A stretch of 64,000 bases of DNA from contig JAVDOI010000005.1 in the NCBI GenBank assembly GCA_032191485.1, positions 5,941,979 through 6,005,978 on the forward strand, in the 5' to 3' direction. The notes beneath the pieces were generated by a model that saw only the letters and a program-made list of their open reading frames with translations, made no database searches and was not told the origin of the DNA. The translations under genes were made by a program, and so were the position numbers. Numbering within the stretch: position 1 is the stretch's first letter; every line of letters begins with the position of its first letter. The stretch comes from Leptoclinus maculatus (Eukaryota > Chordata > Actinopteri > Perciformes > Stichaeidae). Positions 10,401 through 25,400 of this stretch are shown here, piece after piece.

Positions 10401-13400
10401 TGTTGATGTCAGGACAGTAGTTGTTGGGACGACAGTTGTTTGGGCGGCAGTTGTTGGGGCTGCAGTTGTCGTTGGGGCTGCAGTTGTTGATGTCAAGACA
10501 GCAGTTGTCGTTGGGACGACAGTTGTTGTTTGGGGGGCAGTTGTTGTTGGGGCGGCAGTTGTTGATGTCAGGACAGCAGTTGTTGTTGGGACGACAGTTG
10601 TTGATGTTATTACAGCAGTTGTTGGGGTGACAGTTGTCATTTGGGGGTTAGTTGTTGATGACAGGACAGCAGTTGTTGTTGGAGCGGCAGTTGTTGATTT
10701 TTTGGCGGCTGTTGTTGTTGGGGCAACAGTTGTTGCAGTTGTTGTAATGTGAGCCGCAGTTGTCGTTGTGGTGGCGGTTGTTGTCATGTGGGTCGCAGTT
10801 GTTGATGTTTGGGCTGCAGTTGTTGATGTCAGGACAGCAGTTGTTGTTGGGACGACAGTTGTTGTTTGGGTGGCAGTTGTTGTTGGGGCTTCAGTTGTCG
10901 TTGGGGCTTCAGATGTTGTCATTTGGGCGGCAGTTGTTGTTTGGGGGGCAGTTGTTGATGTTTGGGCACCAGTTGTTGTTGGGGCATCAGTTGTTGATGC
11001 TTGGGTAGCAGTTGTTGATTTCAGGACAGCAGTTGTTGTTGGGACGACAGTTGTTGTTTGGGGGGCAGTTGTTGTTGGGGCCGCAGTTGTTGATGTCAGG
11101 ACAGCAGTTGTCGTTGGGACGACAGTTGTTTGGGCGGCAGTTGTCGTCGGAGCTGCAGTTGTTGATGTTTGGGCAGCAGTTGTTGATGTTTGGGCTGCAG
11201 TTGTTGATTTCAGGACAGCAGTTGTCGTTATGACGACAGTTGTTGTTTGGGCGGCAGTTGTTGGGGCTTCAGTCATCGTTTGGGCTTCAGTTGTTGTCAT
11301 TTGGGCGGCAGTTATTGTTTGGGGCGCAGTTGTTGATGTTTGGGCACCAGTTGTTGTTGGGGCACCAGTTGTTGATGCTTGGGTAGCAGTTGTTGGGGCT
11401 GCAGTTGTCGTTCGTGGTACTGTTGTTGTTTGGGCGGCAGTTATTGATGTCAGGACAGCAGTTGTCGTTGGGACGACAGTTGTTGTTTGGGCGGCAGTTG
11501 TTGATGTCAGGACAGCAGTTGTCGTTGGGACGACAGTTGTTGTTTGGGGGGCAGTTGTTGTTGGGACGGCAGTTGTTGATGTCATGACAGTAGTTGTTGG
11601 GACGACAGTTGTTTGGGCGGCAGTTGTTGTTGGGGCAGCAGTTGTTGATGTCAGGACAGCAGTTGTCGTTGGGACGACAGTTGTTGTTTTGGGGGCAGTT
11701 GTTGGGGTGGCAGTTGTTGATGTTAGGACAGCAGTTGTTGTTGGGGCGACAGTTGTTGTTTGGGGGGCAGTTGTTGGGGCGGCAGTTGTTGATGTCAGGA
11801 CAGTAGTTGTCGTTGGGACGACAGTTTTTTGGGCGGCAGTTGTTGGGGCTGCAGTTGTCGTTGGGGCTGCAGTTGTTGATGTCAAGACAGCAGTTGTCGT
11901 TGGGACGACAGTTGTTGTTTGGGGGGCAGTTGTTGTTGGGGTAGCAGTTGTTGATGTCAGGACAGTAGTTGTTGGGACGACAGTTGTTGTTTGGGCGGCA
12001 GTTGTTGTTGGGTCTGCAGTTGTCGTTGGGGCTTCAGTTGTCATTTCGGCAGCAGTTGTAGTTTGGGGGGCAGTTGTTGATGTTTGGGAGGCAGTAGTTG
12101 TTAGGGGGACAGTTGTTGATGTTTGGGCTGCAGTTGTTGATGTTTGGGCGGCTGTTGTTGTTGGGGCGGCAGTTGTTGATGTCAGGACAGCAGTTGTTGT
12201 TGGGACGACAGTTGTTGGGGTGACAGTTGTTGATGGGGCGACAGTTGTTGTTTGGGTGGCAGTTGTTGGGGCTGCAGTTGTTGATGTTTGGGCTGCAGTT
12301 GTTGATGTAAGGACAGCAGTTGTCGTTGGGACGACAGTTGTTTGGGCGGCAGTTGTTGGGGCTGCAGTTGTCGTTGGGGCTGCAGTTGTTGATGTCAAGA
12401 CAGCAGTTGTCGTTGGGACGACAGTTGTTGTTTGGGGGGCAGTTGTTGTTGGGGCTGCAGTTGTTGATGTCAAGACAGCAGTTGTCGTTGGGACAACAGT
12501 TGTTGTTTGGGGGGCAGTTGTTGTTGGGGCGGCAGTTATTGATGTCAGGACAGCAGTTGTCGTTGGGACGACAGTTGTTTGGGCGGCAGTTGTTGGGGCT
12601 GCAGTTGTTGATATTTGGGCAGCAGTTGTTGATGTTTGGGCTGCAGTTGTTGATTTCAGGACAGCAGTTGTCGTTGGGATGACAGTTGTTTGGGCGGCAG
12701 TTGTCGTTGGGGCTGCAGTTGTTGATGTCAAGACAGCAGTTGTTGTTGGGGCGACAATTGTTGTTTGGGCGGCAGTTGTTGATGTCAGGACAGCAGTTGT
12801 CGTTGGGACGACAGTTGTTGTTTGGGGGGCAGTTGTTGGGGCGGCAGTTGTTGATGTCAGGACAGTAGTTGTCGTTGGGACGACAGTTGTTTGGGCGGCA
12901 GTTGTTGGGGCTGCAGTTGTAGTTGGGGCTGCAGTTGTTGATGTCAAGACAGCAGTTGTCGTTGGGACGACAGTTGTTGTTTGGGGGGCAGTTGTTGTTG
13001 GGGTAGCAGTTGTTGATGTCAGGACAGTAGTTGTTGGGACGACAGTTGTTGTTTGGGCGGCAGTTGTTGTTGGGTCTGCAGTTGTCGTTGGGGCTTCAGT
13101 TGTCATTTCGGCAGCAGTTGTAGTTTGGGGGGCAGTTGTTGATGTTTGGGAGGCAGTAGTTGTTGGGGCGACAGTTGTTGATGTTTGGGCTGCAGTTGTT
13201 GATGTTTGGGCGGCTGTTGTTGTTGGGGCGGCAGTTGTTGATGTCAGGACAGCAGTTGTTGTTGGGACGACAGTTGTTGGGGTGACAGTTGTTGATGGGG
13301 CGACAGTTGTTGTTTGGGTGGCAGTTGTTGGGGCTGCAGTTGTTGATGTTTGGGCTGCAGTTGTTGATGTAAGGACAGCAGTTGTCGTTGGGACGACAGT

Positions 13401-16400
13401 TGTTTGGGCGGCAGTTGTTGGGGCTGCAGTTGTCGTTGGGGCTGCAGTTGTTGATGTCAAGACAGCAGTTGTCGTTGGGACGACAGTTGTTGTTTGGGGG
13501 GCAGTTGTTGTTTGGGCGGCAGTTGTTGATGTCAGGACAGTAGTTGTTGTTGGGGCGACAATTGTTGTTTGGGCGGCAGTTGTTGATGTCAGGACAGCAG
13601 TTGTCGTTGGGACGACAGTTGTTGTTTGGGGGGCAGTTGTTGTTGGGACGGCAGTTGTTGATGTCATGACAGTAGTTGTTGGGACGACAGTTGTTTGGGC
13701 GGCAGTTATTGTTGGGGCAGCAGTTGTTGATGTCAGGACAGCAGTTGTCGATGGGACGACAGTTGTTGTTTTGGGGGCAGTTGTTGGGGTGGCAGTTGTT
13801 GATGTTAGGACAGCAGTTGTTGTTGGGGCGACAGTTGTTGTTTGGGGGGCAGTTGTTGGGGTGGCAGTTGTTGATGTCAGGACAGTAGTTGTCGTTGGGA
13901 CGACAGTTGTTGTTTGGGGGGCAGTTGTTGTTGGGGTAGCAGTTGTTGATGTCAGGACAGTAGTTGTTGGGAGGACAGTTGTTGTTGGGGCGGCAGTTGT
14001 TGTTGGGTCTGCAGTTGTCGTTGGGGTTTCAGTTGTCATTTCGGCAGCAGTTGTAGTTTGGGGGGCAGTTGTTGATGTTTGGGAGGCAGTAGTTGTTGGG
14101 GGGACAGTTGTTGATGTTTGGGCTGCAGTTGTTGATGTTTGGGCGGCTGTTGTTGTTGGGGCGGCAGTTGTTGATGTCAGGACAGCAGTTGTTGTTGGGA
14201 CGACAGTTGTTGGGGTGACAGTTGTTGATGGGGCGACAGTTGTTGTTTGTGTGGCAGTTGTTGGGGCTGCAGTTGTTGATGTTTGGGCTGCAGTTGTTGA
14301 TGTAAGGACAGCAGTTGTCGTTGGGACGACAGTTGTTGTTTGGGGGGCAGTTGTTGTTTGGGCGGCAGTTGTTGATGTCAGGACAGTAGTTGTTGTTGGG
14401 GCGACAATTGTTGTTTGGGCGGCAGTTGTTGATGTCAGGACAGCAGTTGTCGTTGGGACGACAGTTGTTGTTTGGGGGGCAGTTGTTGTTGGGGCAGCAG
14501 TTGTTGATGTCAGGACAGTAGTTGTTGGGACGACAGTTGTTTGGGCGGCAGTTGTTGTTGGGGCAGCAGTTGTTGATGTCAGGACAGCAGTTGTCGTTGG
14601 GACGACAGTTGTTTGGGCGGCAGTTGTCGTTGGGGCTGCAGTTGTTGATGTTTGGGCGGCAGTTGTTGATGTCAGGACAGCAGTTGTTGGGACGACAGTT
14701 GTTGTTTGGGCGGCAGTTGTTGTTGGGTCTGCAGTTGTCGTTGGGGCTTCAGTTGTCATTTCGGCAGCAGTTGTAGTTTGGGGGGCAGTTGTTGATGTTT
14801 GGGAGGCAGTAGTTGTTGGGGCGGCAGTTGTTGATGTTTGGGCTGCAGTTGTTGATGTTTGGGCGGCAGTTGTTGTTGGGGCAGCAGTTGTTGATGTCAG
14901 GACAGCAGTTGTCGTTGGGACGACAGTTGTTGGGGTGACAGTTGTTGATGGGGCGACAGTTGTTGTTTGGGTGGCAGTTGTTGGGGCTGCAGTTGTTGAT
15001 GTTTGGGCTGCAGTTGTTGATGTCAGGACAGCAGTTGTCGTTGGGACGACAGTTGTTTGGGCGGCAGTTGTTGGGGCTGCAGTTGTCGTTGGGGCTGCAG
15101 TTGTTGATGTCAGGACAGTAGTTGTTGGGACGACAGTTGTTGTTTGGGCGGCAGTTGTTGGGGCGGCAGTTGTTGATGTCAGGACAGCAGTTGTCGTTGG
15201 GACGACAGTTGTTTGGGCGGCAGTTGTTGGGGCTGCAGTTGTCGTTGGGGCTGCAGTTGTTGATGTCAAGACAGCAGTTGTCGTTGGGACTACAGTTGTT
15301 GTTGGGGTGGCAGTTGTTGGGGTGGCAGTTGTTGATGTCAGGACAGCAGTTGTCGTTGGGACGACAGTTGTTGTTTGAGGGGCAGTTGTTGTTGGGGCGG
15401 CAGTTGTTGATGTCAGGACAGTAGTTGTTGGGACGACAGTTGTTGTTTGGGCGGCAGTTGTTGGGGCGGCAGTTGTTGATGTCAGGACAGCAGTTGTCGT
15501 TGGGACGACAGTTGTTTGGTCGGCAGTTGTTGGGGCTGCAGTTGTCGTTGGGGCTGCAGTTGTTGATGTCAAGACAGCAGTTGTCGTTGGGACGACAGTT
15601 GTTGTTGGGGTGGCAGTTGTTGATGTCAGGACAGCAGTTGTCGTTGGGACGACAGTTGTTTGGGCGGCAGTTGTCGTTGGGGCTGCAGTTGTTGATATTT
15701 GGGCAGCAGTTGTTGATGTTTGGGCTGCAGTTGTTGATTTCAGGACAGCAGTTGTCGTTGGGATGACAGTTGTTTGGGCGGCAGTTGTTGATGTCAGGAC
15801 AGCAGTTGTTGTTTGGGCGGCAGTTGTTGATGTCAGGACAGCAGTTGTCGTTGGGACGACAGTTGTTGTTTGGGGGGCAGTTGTTGTTGTGGCGGCAGTT
15901 GTTGATGTCAGGACAGTAGTTGTCGTTGGGACGACAGTTGTTTGGGCGGCAGTTGTTGGGGCTGCAGTTGTCGTTGGGGCTGCAGTTGTTGATGTCAAGA
16001 CAGCAGTTGTTGTTTGGGCGGCAGTTGTTGATGTCAGGACAGCAGTTGTCGTTGGGACGACAGTTGTTGTTTGGGGGGCAGTTGTTGTTGTGGCGGCAGT
16101 TGTTGATGTCAGGACAGTAGTTGTCGTTGGGACGACAGTTGTTTGGGCGGCAGTTGTTGGGGCTGCAGTTGTCGTTGGGGCTGCAGTTGTTGATGTCAAG
16201 ACAGCAGTTGTCGTTGGGACGACAGTTGTTGTTTGGGGGGCAGTTGTTGTTGGGGCGGCAGTTGTTGATGTCAGGACAGTAGTTGTTGGGACGACAGTTG
16301 TTGTTTGGGCGGCAGTTGTTGGGGCGGCAGTTGTTGATGTCAGGACAGCAGTTGTCATTGGGACGACAGTTGTTTGGGCGGCAGTTGTTGGGGCTGCAGT

Positions 16401-19400
16401 TGTCGTTGGGGCTGCAGTTGTTGATGTCAAGACAGCAGTTGTCGTTGGGACGACAGTTGTTGTTTGGGGGGCAGTTGTTGTTGGGGTGGCAGTTGTTGAT
16501 GTCAGGACAGTAGTTGTTGGGACGACAGTTGTTGTTTGGGCGGCAGTTTTTTGGGCGGCAGTTGTTGATGTCAGGACAGCAGTTGTCGTTGGGACGACAG
16601 TTGTTTGGGCGGCAGTTGTCGTTGGGGCTGCAGTTGTTGATATTTGGGCAGCAGTTGTTGATGTTTGGGCTGCAGTTGTTGATTTCAGGACATTAGTTGT
16701 CGTTGGGACGACAGTTATTTGTGCGGCAGTTGTTGATGTCAGGACAGCAGTTGTCGTTGGGACGACAGTTGTTTGGGCGGCAGTTGTCGTTGGGGCTGCA
16801 GTTGTTGATGTTTGGGCAGCAGTTGTTGATGTTTGGGCTGCAGTTGTTGATTTCAGGACAGCAGTTGTCGTTGGGATGACAGTTGTTTGGGCGGCAGTTG
16901 TTGGGGCTGCAGTTGTAGTTGGGGCTGCAGTTGTTGATGTCAAGACAGCAGTTGTCGTTGGGACGACAGTTGTTGTTTGGGGGGCAGTTGTTGTTGGGGC
17001 GGCAGTTGTTGATGTCAGGACAGTAGTTGTTGGGACGACAGTTGTTGTTTGACCGGCAGTTGTTGATGTCAGGACAGCAGTTGTCGTTGGGACGACAGTT
17101 GTTTGGGCGGCAGTTGTTGGGGCTGCAGTTGTCGTTGGGGCTGCAGTTGTTGATGTCAAGACAGCAGTTGTCGTTGGGACGACAGTTGTTGTTTGGGGGG
17201 CAGTTGTTGTTGGGGTGGCAGTTGTTGATGTCAGGACAGTAGTTGTTGGGACGACAGTTGTTGTTTGGGCGGCAGTTGTTGGGGCGGCGGTTGTTGATGT
17301 CAGGACAGCAGTTGTCGTTGGGACGACAGTTGTTTGGGCGGCAGTTGTCGTTGGGGCTGCAGTTGTTGATATTTGGGCAGCAGTTGTTGATGTTTGGGCT
17401 GCAGTTGTTGATTTCAGGACAGCAGTTGTCGTTGGGACGACAGTTGTTTGGGCGCCAGTTGTTGGGGCTGCAGTTGTCGTTGGGGCTGCAGTTGTTGATG
17501 TCAAGACAGCAGTTGTCGTTGGGACGACAATTGTTGTTTGGGGGCCAGTTGTTGTTGGGGCGGCAGTTGTTGATGTCAAGACAGCAGTTGTCGTTTGGGG
17601 GCCAGTTGTTGTTGGGGCGGCAGTTGTTGATGTCAGGACAGTAGTTGTTGGGACGACAGTTGTTGTTTGGGCGGCAGTTGTTGGGGCGGCAGTTGTTGAT
17701 GTCAGGACAGCAGTTGTCGTTGGGACGACAGTTGTTTGGGCGGCGGTTGTTGGGGCTGCAGTTGTCGTTGGGGCTGCAGTTGTTGATGTCAAGACAGCAG
17801 TTGTCGTTGGGACGACAGTTGTTGTTTGGGCGGCAGTTGTTGGGGCGGCAGTTGTTGATGTCAGGACAGCAGTTGTCGTTGGGACGACAGTTGTCGTTGG
17901 GGCTGCAGTTGTTGATATTTGGGCAGCAGTTGTTGATGTTTGGGCTGCAGTTGTTGATTTCAGGACAGCAGTTGTCGTTGGGACGACAGTTGTTTGGGCG
18001 GCAGTTGTTGATGTCAGGACAGCAGTTGTCGTTGGGACGACAGTTGTCGTTGGGACGACAGTTGTTTGGGCGGCAGTTGTCGTTGGGGCTGCAGTTGTTG
18101 ATGTTTGGGCTGCAGTTGTTGATTTCAGGACAGCAGTTGTCGTTGGGATGACAGTTGTTTGGGCGGCAGTTGTCGTTGGGGCTGCAGTTGTTGATGTCAA
18201 GACAGCAGTTGTCGTTGGGACGACAGTTGTTGTTTGGGGGGCAGTTGTTGTTGAGGTGGCAGTTGTTGATGTCAGGACAGTAGTTGTTGGGACGAAAGTT
18301 GTTGTTTGGGCGGCAGTTGTTGGGGCAGCAGTTGTTGATGTCAGGACAGCAGTTGTCGTTGGGACGACAGTTGTTTGGGCGGCAGTTGTTGATGTCAGGA
18401 CAGTAGTTGTTGGGACGACAGTTGTTGTTTGGGCGGCAGTTGTTGGAGCGGCAGTTGTTGATGTCAGGACAGCAGTTGTCGTTGGGACGACAGTTGTTTG
18501 GGCGGCAGTTGTTGGGGCTGCAGTTGTCGTTGGGGCTGCAGTTGTTGATGTTTGGGCAGCAGTTGTTGATGTTTGGGCTGCAGTTGTTGATTTCAGGACA
18601 GCAGTTGTCGTTGGGATGACAGTTGTTTGGGCGGCAGTTGTCGTTGGGGCTGCAGTTGTTGATGTCAAGACAGCAGTTGTCGTTGGGACGACAGTTGTTG
18701 TTTGGGGGGCAGTTGTTGTTGAGGTGGCAGTTGTTGATGTCAGGACAGTAGTTGTTGGGACGAAAGTTGTTGTTTGGGCGGCAGTTGTTGGGGCAGCAGT
18801 TGTTGATGTCAGGACAGCAGTTGTCGTTGGGACGACAGTTGTTTGGGCGGCAGTTGTTGATGTCAGGACAGTAGTTGTTGGGACGACAGTTGTTGTTTGG
18901 GCGGCAGTTGTTGGAGCGGCAGTTGTTGATGTCAGGACAGCAGTTGTCGTTGGGACGACAGTTGTTTGGGCGGCAGTTGTTGGGGCTGCAGTTGTCGTTG
19001 GGGCTGCAGTTGTTGATGTCAAGACAGCAGTTGTCGTTGGGACGACAGTTGTTGTTTGGGGGGCAGTTGTTGTTGGGGTGGCAGTTGTTGATGTCAGGAC
19101 AGTAGTTGTTGGGACGACAGTTGTTGTTTGGGCGGCAGTTTTTGGGGCGGCAGTTGTTGATGTCAGGACAGCAGTTGTCGTTGGGACGACAGTTGTTGTT
19201 TGGGCGGCAGTTGTTGGGGCGGCAGTTGTTGATGTCAGGACAGCAGTTGTCGTTGGGACGACAGTTGTCGTTGGGGCTGCAGTTGTTGATATTTGGGCAG
19301 CAGTTGTTGATGTTTGGGCTGCAGTTGTTGATTTCAGGACAGCAGTTGTCGTTGGGACGACAGTTGTTTGGGCGGCAGTTGTTGATGTCAGGACAGCAGT

Positions 19401-22400
19401 TGTCGTTGGGACGACAGTTGTCGTTGGGACGACAGTTGTTTGGGCCGCAGTTGTCGTTGGGGCTGCAGTTGTTGATGTTTGGGCAGCAGTTGTTGATGTT
19501 TGGGCTGCAGTTGTTGATTTCAGGACAGCAGTTGTCGTTGGGATGACAGTTGTTTGGGCGGCAGTTGTCGTTGGGGCTGCAGTTGTTGATGTCAAGACAG
19601 CAGTTGTCGTTGGGACGACAGTTGTTGTTTGGGGGGCAGTTGTTGTTGAGGTGGCAGTTGTTGATGTCAGGACAGTAGTTGTTGGGACGAAAGTTGTTGT
19701 TTGGGCGGCAGTTGTTGGGGCAGCAGTTGTTGATGTCAGGACAGCAGTTGTCGTTGGGACGACAGTTGTTTGGGCGGCAGTTGTTGATGTCAGGACAGTA
19801 GTTGTTGGGACGACAGTTGTTGTTTGGGCGGCAGTTGTTGGAGCGGCAGTTGTTGATGTCAGGACAGCAGTTGTCGTTGGGACGACAGTTGTTTGGGCGG
19901 CAGTTGTTGGGGCTGCAGTTGTCGTTGGGGCTGCAGTTGTTGATGTCAAGACAGCAGTTGTCGTTGGGACGACAGTTGTTGTTTGGGGGGCAGTTGTTGT
20001 TGGGGTGGCAGTTGTTGATGTCAGGACAGTAGTTGTTGGGACGACAGTTGTTGTTTGGGCGGCAGTTTTTGGGGCGGCAGTTGTTGATGTCAGGACAGCA
20101 GTTGTCGTTGGGACGACAGTTGTTTGGGCGGCAGTTGTCGTTGGGGCTGCAGTTGTTGATATTTGGGCAGCAGTTGTTGGTGTTTGGGCTGCAATTGTTG
20201 ATTTCAGGACAGCAGTTGTCGTTGGGACGACAGTTGTTTGTGCGGCAGTTGTTGATGTCAGGACAGCAGTTGTCGTTGGGACGACAGTTGTTTGGGCGGC
20301 AGTTGTCGTTGGGGCTGCAGTTGTTGATGTTTGGGCAGCAGTTGTTGATGTTTGGGCTGCAGTTGTTGATTTCAGGACAGCAGTTGTCGTTGGGATGACA
20401 GTTGTTTGGGCGGCAGTTGTCGTTGGGGCTGCAGTTGTTGATGTCAAGACAGCAGTTGTCGTTGGGACGACAGTTGTTGTGTGGGGGGCAGTTGTTGTTG
20501 GGGCGGCAGTTGTTGATGTCAGGACAGTAGTTGTTGGGACGACAGTTGTTGTTTGGGCGGCAGTTGTTGATGTCAGGACAGCAGTTGTCGTTGGGACGAC
20601 AGTTGTTTGGGCGGCAGTTGTTGGGGCTGCAGTTGTCGTTGGGGCTGCAGTTGTTGATGTCAAGACAGCAGTTGTCGTTGGGACGACAGTTGTTGTTTGG
20701 GGGGCAGTTGTTGTTGGGGTGGCAGTTGTTGATGTCAGGACAGTAGTTGTTGGGACGACAGTTGTTGTTTGGGCGGCAGTTGTTGGGGCGGCAGTTGTTG
20801 ATGTCAGGACAGCAGTTGTCGTTGGGACGACAGTTGTTTGGGCGGCAGTTGTCGTTGGGGCTGCAGTTGTTGATATTTGGGCAGTAGTTGTTGATGTTTG
20901 GGCTGCAGTTGTTGATTTCAGGACATTAGTTGTCGTTGGGACGACAGTTATTTGTGCGGCAGTTGTTGATGTCAGGACAGCAGTTGTCGTTGGGACGACA
21001 GTTGTTTGGGCGGCAGTTGTCGTTGGGGCTGCAGTTGTTGATGTTTGGGCAGCAGTTGTTGATGTTTGGGCTGCAGTTGTTGATTTCAGGACAGCAGTTG
21101 TCGTTGGGATGACAGTTGTTTGGGCGGCAGTTGTTGGGGCTGCAGTTGTAGTTGGGGCTGCAGTTGTTGATGTCAAGACAGCAGTTGTCGTTGGGACGAC
21201 AGTTGTTGTTTGGGGGGCAGTTGTTGTTGGGGCGGCAGTTGTTGATGTCAGGACAGTAGTTGTTGGGACGACAGTTGTTGTTTGACCGGCAGTTGTTGAT
21301 GTCAGGACAGCAGTTGTCGTTGGGACGACAGTTGTTTGGGCGGCAGTTGTTGGGGCTGCAGTTGTCGTTGGGGCTGCAGTTGTTGATGTCAAGACAGCAG
21401 TTGTCGTTGGGACGACAGTTGTTGTTTGGGGGGCAGTTGTTGTTGGGGTGGCAGTTGTTGATGTCAGGACAGTAGTTGTTGGGACGACAGTTGTTGTTTG
21501 GGCGGCAGTTGTTGGGGCGGCGGTTGTTGATGTCAGGACAGCAGTTGTCGTTGGGACGACAGTTGTTTGGGCGGCAGTTGTCGTTGGGGCTGCAGTTGTT
21601 GATATTTGGGCAGCAGTTGTTGATGTTTGGGCTGCAGTTGTTGATTTCAGGACAGCAGTTGTCGTTGGGACGACAGTTGTTTGGGCGCCAGTTGTTGGGG
21701 CTGCAGTTGTCGTTGGGGCTGCAGTTGTTGATGTCAAGACAGCAGTTGTCGTTGGGACGACAGTTGTTGTTTGGGGGCCAGTTGTTGTTGGGGCGGCAGT
21801 TGTTGATGTCAGGACAGTAGTTGTTGGGACGACAGTTGTTGTTTGGGCGGCAGTTGTTGGGGCGGCAGTTGTTGATGTCAGGACAGCAGTTGTCGTTGGG
21901 ACGACAGTTGTTTGGGCGGCGGTTGTTGGGGCTGCAGTTGTCGTTGGGGCTGCAGTTGTTGATGTCAAGACAGCAGTTGTCGTTGGGGCGGCAGTTGTTG
22001 ATGTCAGGACAGCAGTTGTCGTTGGGACGACAGTTGTCGTTGGGACGACAGTTGTTTGGGCGGCAGTTGTCGTTGGGGCTGCAGTTGTTGATGTTTGGGC
22101 AGCAGTTGTTGATGTTTGGGCTGCAGTTGTTGATTTCAGGACAGCAGTTGTCGTTGGGATGACAGTTGTTTGGGCGGCAGTTGTCGTTGGGGCTGCAGTT
22201 GTTGATGTCAAGACAGCAGTTGTCGTTGGGACGACAGTTGTTGTTTGGGGGGCAGTTGTTGTTGAGGTGGCAGTTGTTGATGTCAGGACAGTAGTTGTTG
22301 GGACGAAAGTTGTTGTTTGGGCGGCAGTTGTTGGGGCAGCAGTTGTTGATGTCAGGACAGCAGTTGTCGTTGGGACGACAGTTGTTTGGGCGGCAGTTGT

Positions 22401-25400
22401 TGATGTCAGGACAGTAGTTGTTGGGACGACAGTTGTTGTTTGGGCGGCAGTTGTTGGAGCGGCAGTTGTTGATGTCAGGACAGCAGTTGTCGTTGGGACG
22501 ACAGTTGTTTGGGCGGCAGTTGTTGGGGCTGCAGTTGTCGTTGGGGCTGCAGTTGTTGATGTCAAGACAGCAGTTGTCGTTGGGACGACAGTTGTTGTTT
22601 GGGGGGCAGTTGTTGTTGGGGTGGCAGTTGTTGATGTCAGGACAGTAGTTGTTGGGACGACAGTTGTTGTTTGGGCGGCAGTTTTTGGGGCGGCAGTTGT
22701 TGATGTCAGGACAGCAGTTGTCGTTGGGACGACAGTTGTTTGGGCGGCAGTTGTCGTTGGGGCTGCAGTTGTTGATATTTGGGCAGCAGTTGTTGGTGTT
22801 TGGGCTGCAATTGTTGATTTCAGGACAGCAGTTGTCGTTGGGACGACAGTTGTTTGTGCGGCAGTTGTTGATGTCAGGACAGCAGTTGTCGTTGGGACGA
22901 CAGTTGTTTGGGCGGCAGTTGTCGTTGGGGCTGCAGTTGTTGATGTTTGGGCAGCAGTTGTTGATGTTTGGGCTGCAGTTGTTGATTTCAGGACAGCAGT
23001 TGTCGTTGGGATGACAGTTGTTTGGGCGGCAGTTGTCGTTGGGGCTGCAGTTGTTGATGTCAAGACAGCAGTTGTCGTTGGGACGACAGTTGTTGTGTGG
23101 GGGGCAGTTGTTGTTGGGGCGGCAGTTGTTGATGTCAGGACAGTAGTTGTTGGGACGACAGTTGTTGTTTGGGCGGCAGTTGTTGATGTCAGGACAGCAG
23201 TTGTCGTTGGGACGACAGTTGTTTGGGCGGCAGTTGTTGGGGCTGCAGTTGTCGTTGGGGCTGCAGTTGTTGATGTCAAGACAGCAGTTGTCGTTGGGAC
23301 GACAGTTGTTGTTTGGGGGGCAGTTGTTGTTGGGGTGGCAGTTGTTGATGTCAGGACAGTAGTTGTTGGGACGACAGTTGTTGTTTGGGCGGCAGTTGTT
23401 GGGGCGGCAGTTGTTGATGTCAGGACAGCAGTTGTCGTTGGGACGACAGTTGTTTGGGCGGCAGTTGTCGTTGGGGCTGCAGTTGTTGATATTTGGGCAG
23501 TAGTTGTTGATGTTTGGGCTGCAGTTGTTGATTTCAGGACATTAGTTGTCGTTGGGACGACAGTTATTTGTGCGGCAGTTGTTGATGTCAGGACAGCAGT
23601 TGTCGTTGGGACGACAGTTGTTTGGGCGGCAGTTGTCGTTGGGGCTGCAGTTGTTGATGTTTGGGCAGCAGTTGTTGATGTTTGGGCTGCAGTTGTTGAT
23701 TTCAGGACAGCAGTTGTCGTTGGGATGACAGTTGTTTGGGCGGCAGTTGTTGGGGCTGCAGTTGTAGTTGGGGCTGCAGTTGTTGATGTCAAGACAGCAG
23801 TTGTCGTTGGGACGACAGTTGTTGTTTGGGGGGCAGTTGTTGTTGGGGCGGCAGTTGTTGATGTCAGGACAGTAGTTGTTGGGACGACAGTTGTTGTTTG
23901 ACCGGCAGTTGTTGATGTCAGGACAGCAGTTGTCGTTGGGACGACAGTTGTTTGGGCGGCAGTTGTTGGGGCTGCAGTTGTCGTTGGGGCTGCAGTTGTT
24001 GATGTCAAGACAGCAGTTGTCGTTGGGACGACAGTTGTTGTTTGGGGGGCAGTTGTTGTTGGGGTGGCAGTTGTTGATGTCAGGACAGTAGTTGTTGGGA
24101 CGACAGTTGTTGTTTGGGCGGCAGTTGTTGGGGCGGCGGTTGTTGATGTCAGGACAGCAGTTGTCGTTGGGACGACAGTTGTTTGGGCGGCAGTTGTCGT
24201 TGGGGCTGCAGTTGTTGATATTTGGGCAGCAGTTGTTGATGTTTGGGCTGCAGTTGTTGATTTCAGGACAGCAGTTGTCGTTGGGACGACAGTTGTTTGG
24301 GCGCCAGTTGTTGGGGCTGCAGTTGTCGTTGGGGCTGCAGTTGTTGATGTCAAGACAGCAGTTGTCGTTGGGACGACAGTTGTTGTTTGGGGGCCAGTTG
24401 TTGTTGGGGCGGCAGTTGTTGATGTCAGGACAGTAGTTGTTGGGACGACAGTTGTTGTTTGGGCGGCAGTTGTTGGGGCGGCAGTTGTTGATGTCAGGAC
24501 AGCAGTTGTCGTTGGGACGACAGTTGTTTGGGCGGCGGTTGTTGGGGCTGCAGTTGTCGTTGGGGCTGCAGTTGTTGATGTCAAGACAGCAGTTGTCGTT
24601 GGGACGACAGTTGTTGTTTGGGCGGCAGTTGTTGGGGCGGCAGTTGTTGATGTCAGGACAGCAGTTGTCGTTGGGACGACAGTTGTCGTTGGGGCTGCAG
24701 TTGTTGATATTTGGGCAGCAGTTGTTGATGTTTGGGCTGCAGTTGTTGATTTCAGGACAGCAGTTGTCGTTGGGACGACAGTTGTTTGGGCGGCAGTTGT
24801 TGATGTCAGGACAGCAGTTGTCGTTGGGACGACAGTTGTCGTTGGGACGACAGTTGTTTGGGCGGCAGTTGTCGTTGGGGCTGCAGTTGTTGATGTTTGG
24901 GCAGCAGTTGTTGATGTTTGGGCTGCAGTTGTTGATTTCAGGACAGCAGTTGTCGTTGGGATGACAGTTGTTTGGGCGGCAGTTGTCGTTGGGGCTGCAG
25001 TTGTTGATGTCAAGACAGCAGTTGTCGTTGGGACGACAGTTGTTGTTTGGGGGGCAGTTGTTGTTGAGGTGGCAGTTGTTGATGTCAGGACAGTAGTTGT
25101 TGGGACGAAAGTTGTTGTTTGGGCGGCAGTTGTTGGGGCAGCAGTTGTTGATGTCAGGACAGCAGTTGTCGTTGGGACGACAGTTGTTTGGGCGGCAGTT
25201 GTTGATGTCAGGACAGTAGTTGTTGGGACGACAGTTGTTGTTTGGGCGGCAGTTGTTGGAGCGGCAGTTGTTGATGTCAGGACAGCAGTTGTCGTTGGGA
25301 CGACAGTTGTTTGGGCGGCAGTTGTTGGGGCTGCAGTTGTCGTTGGGGCTGCAGTTGTTGATGTCAAGACAGCAGTTGTCGTTGGGACGACAGTTGTTGT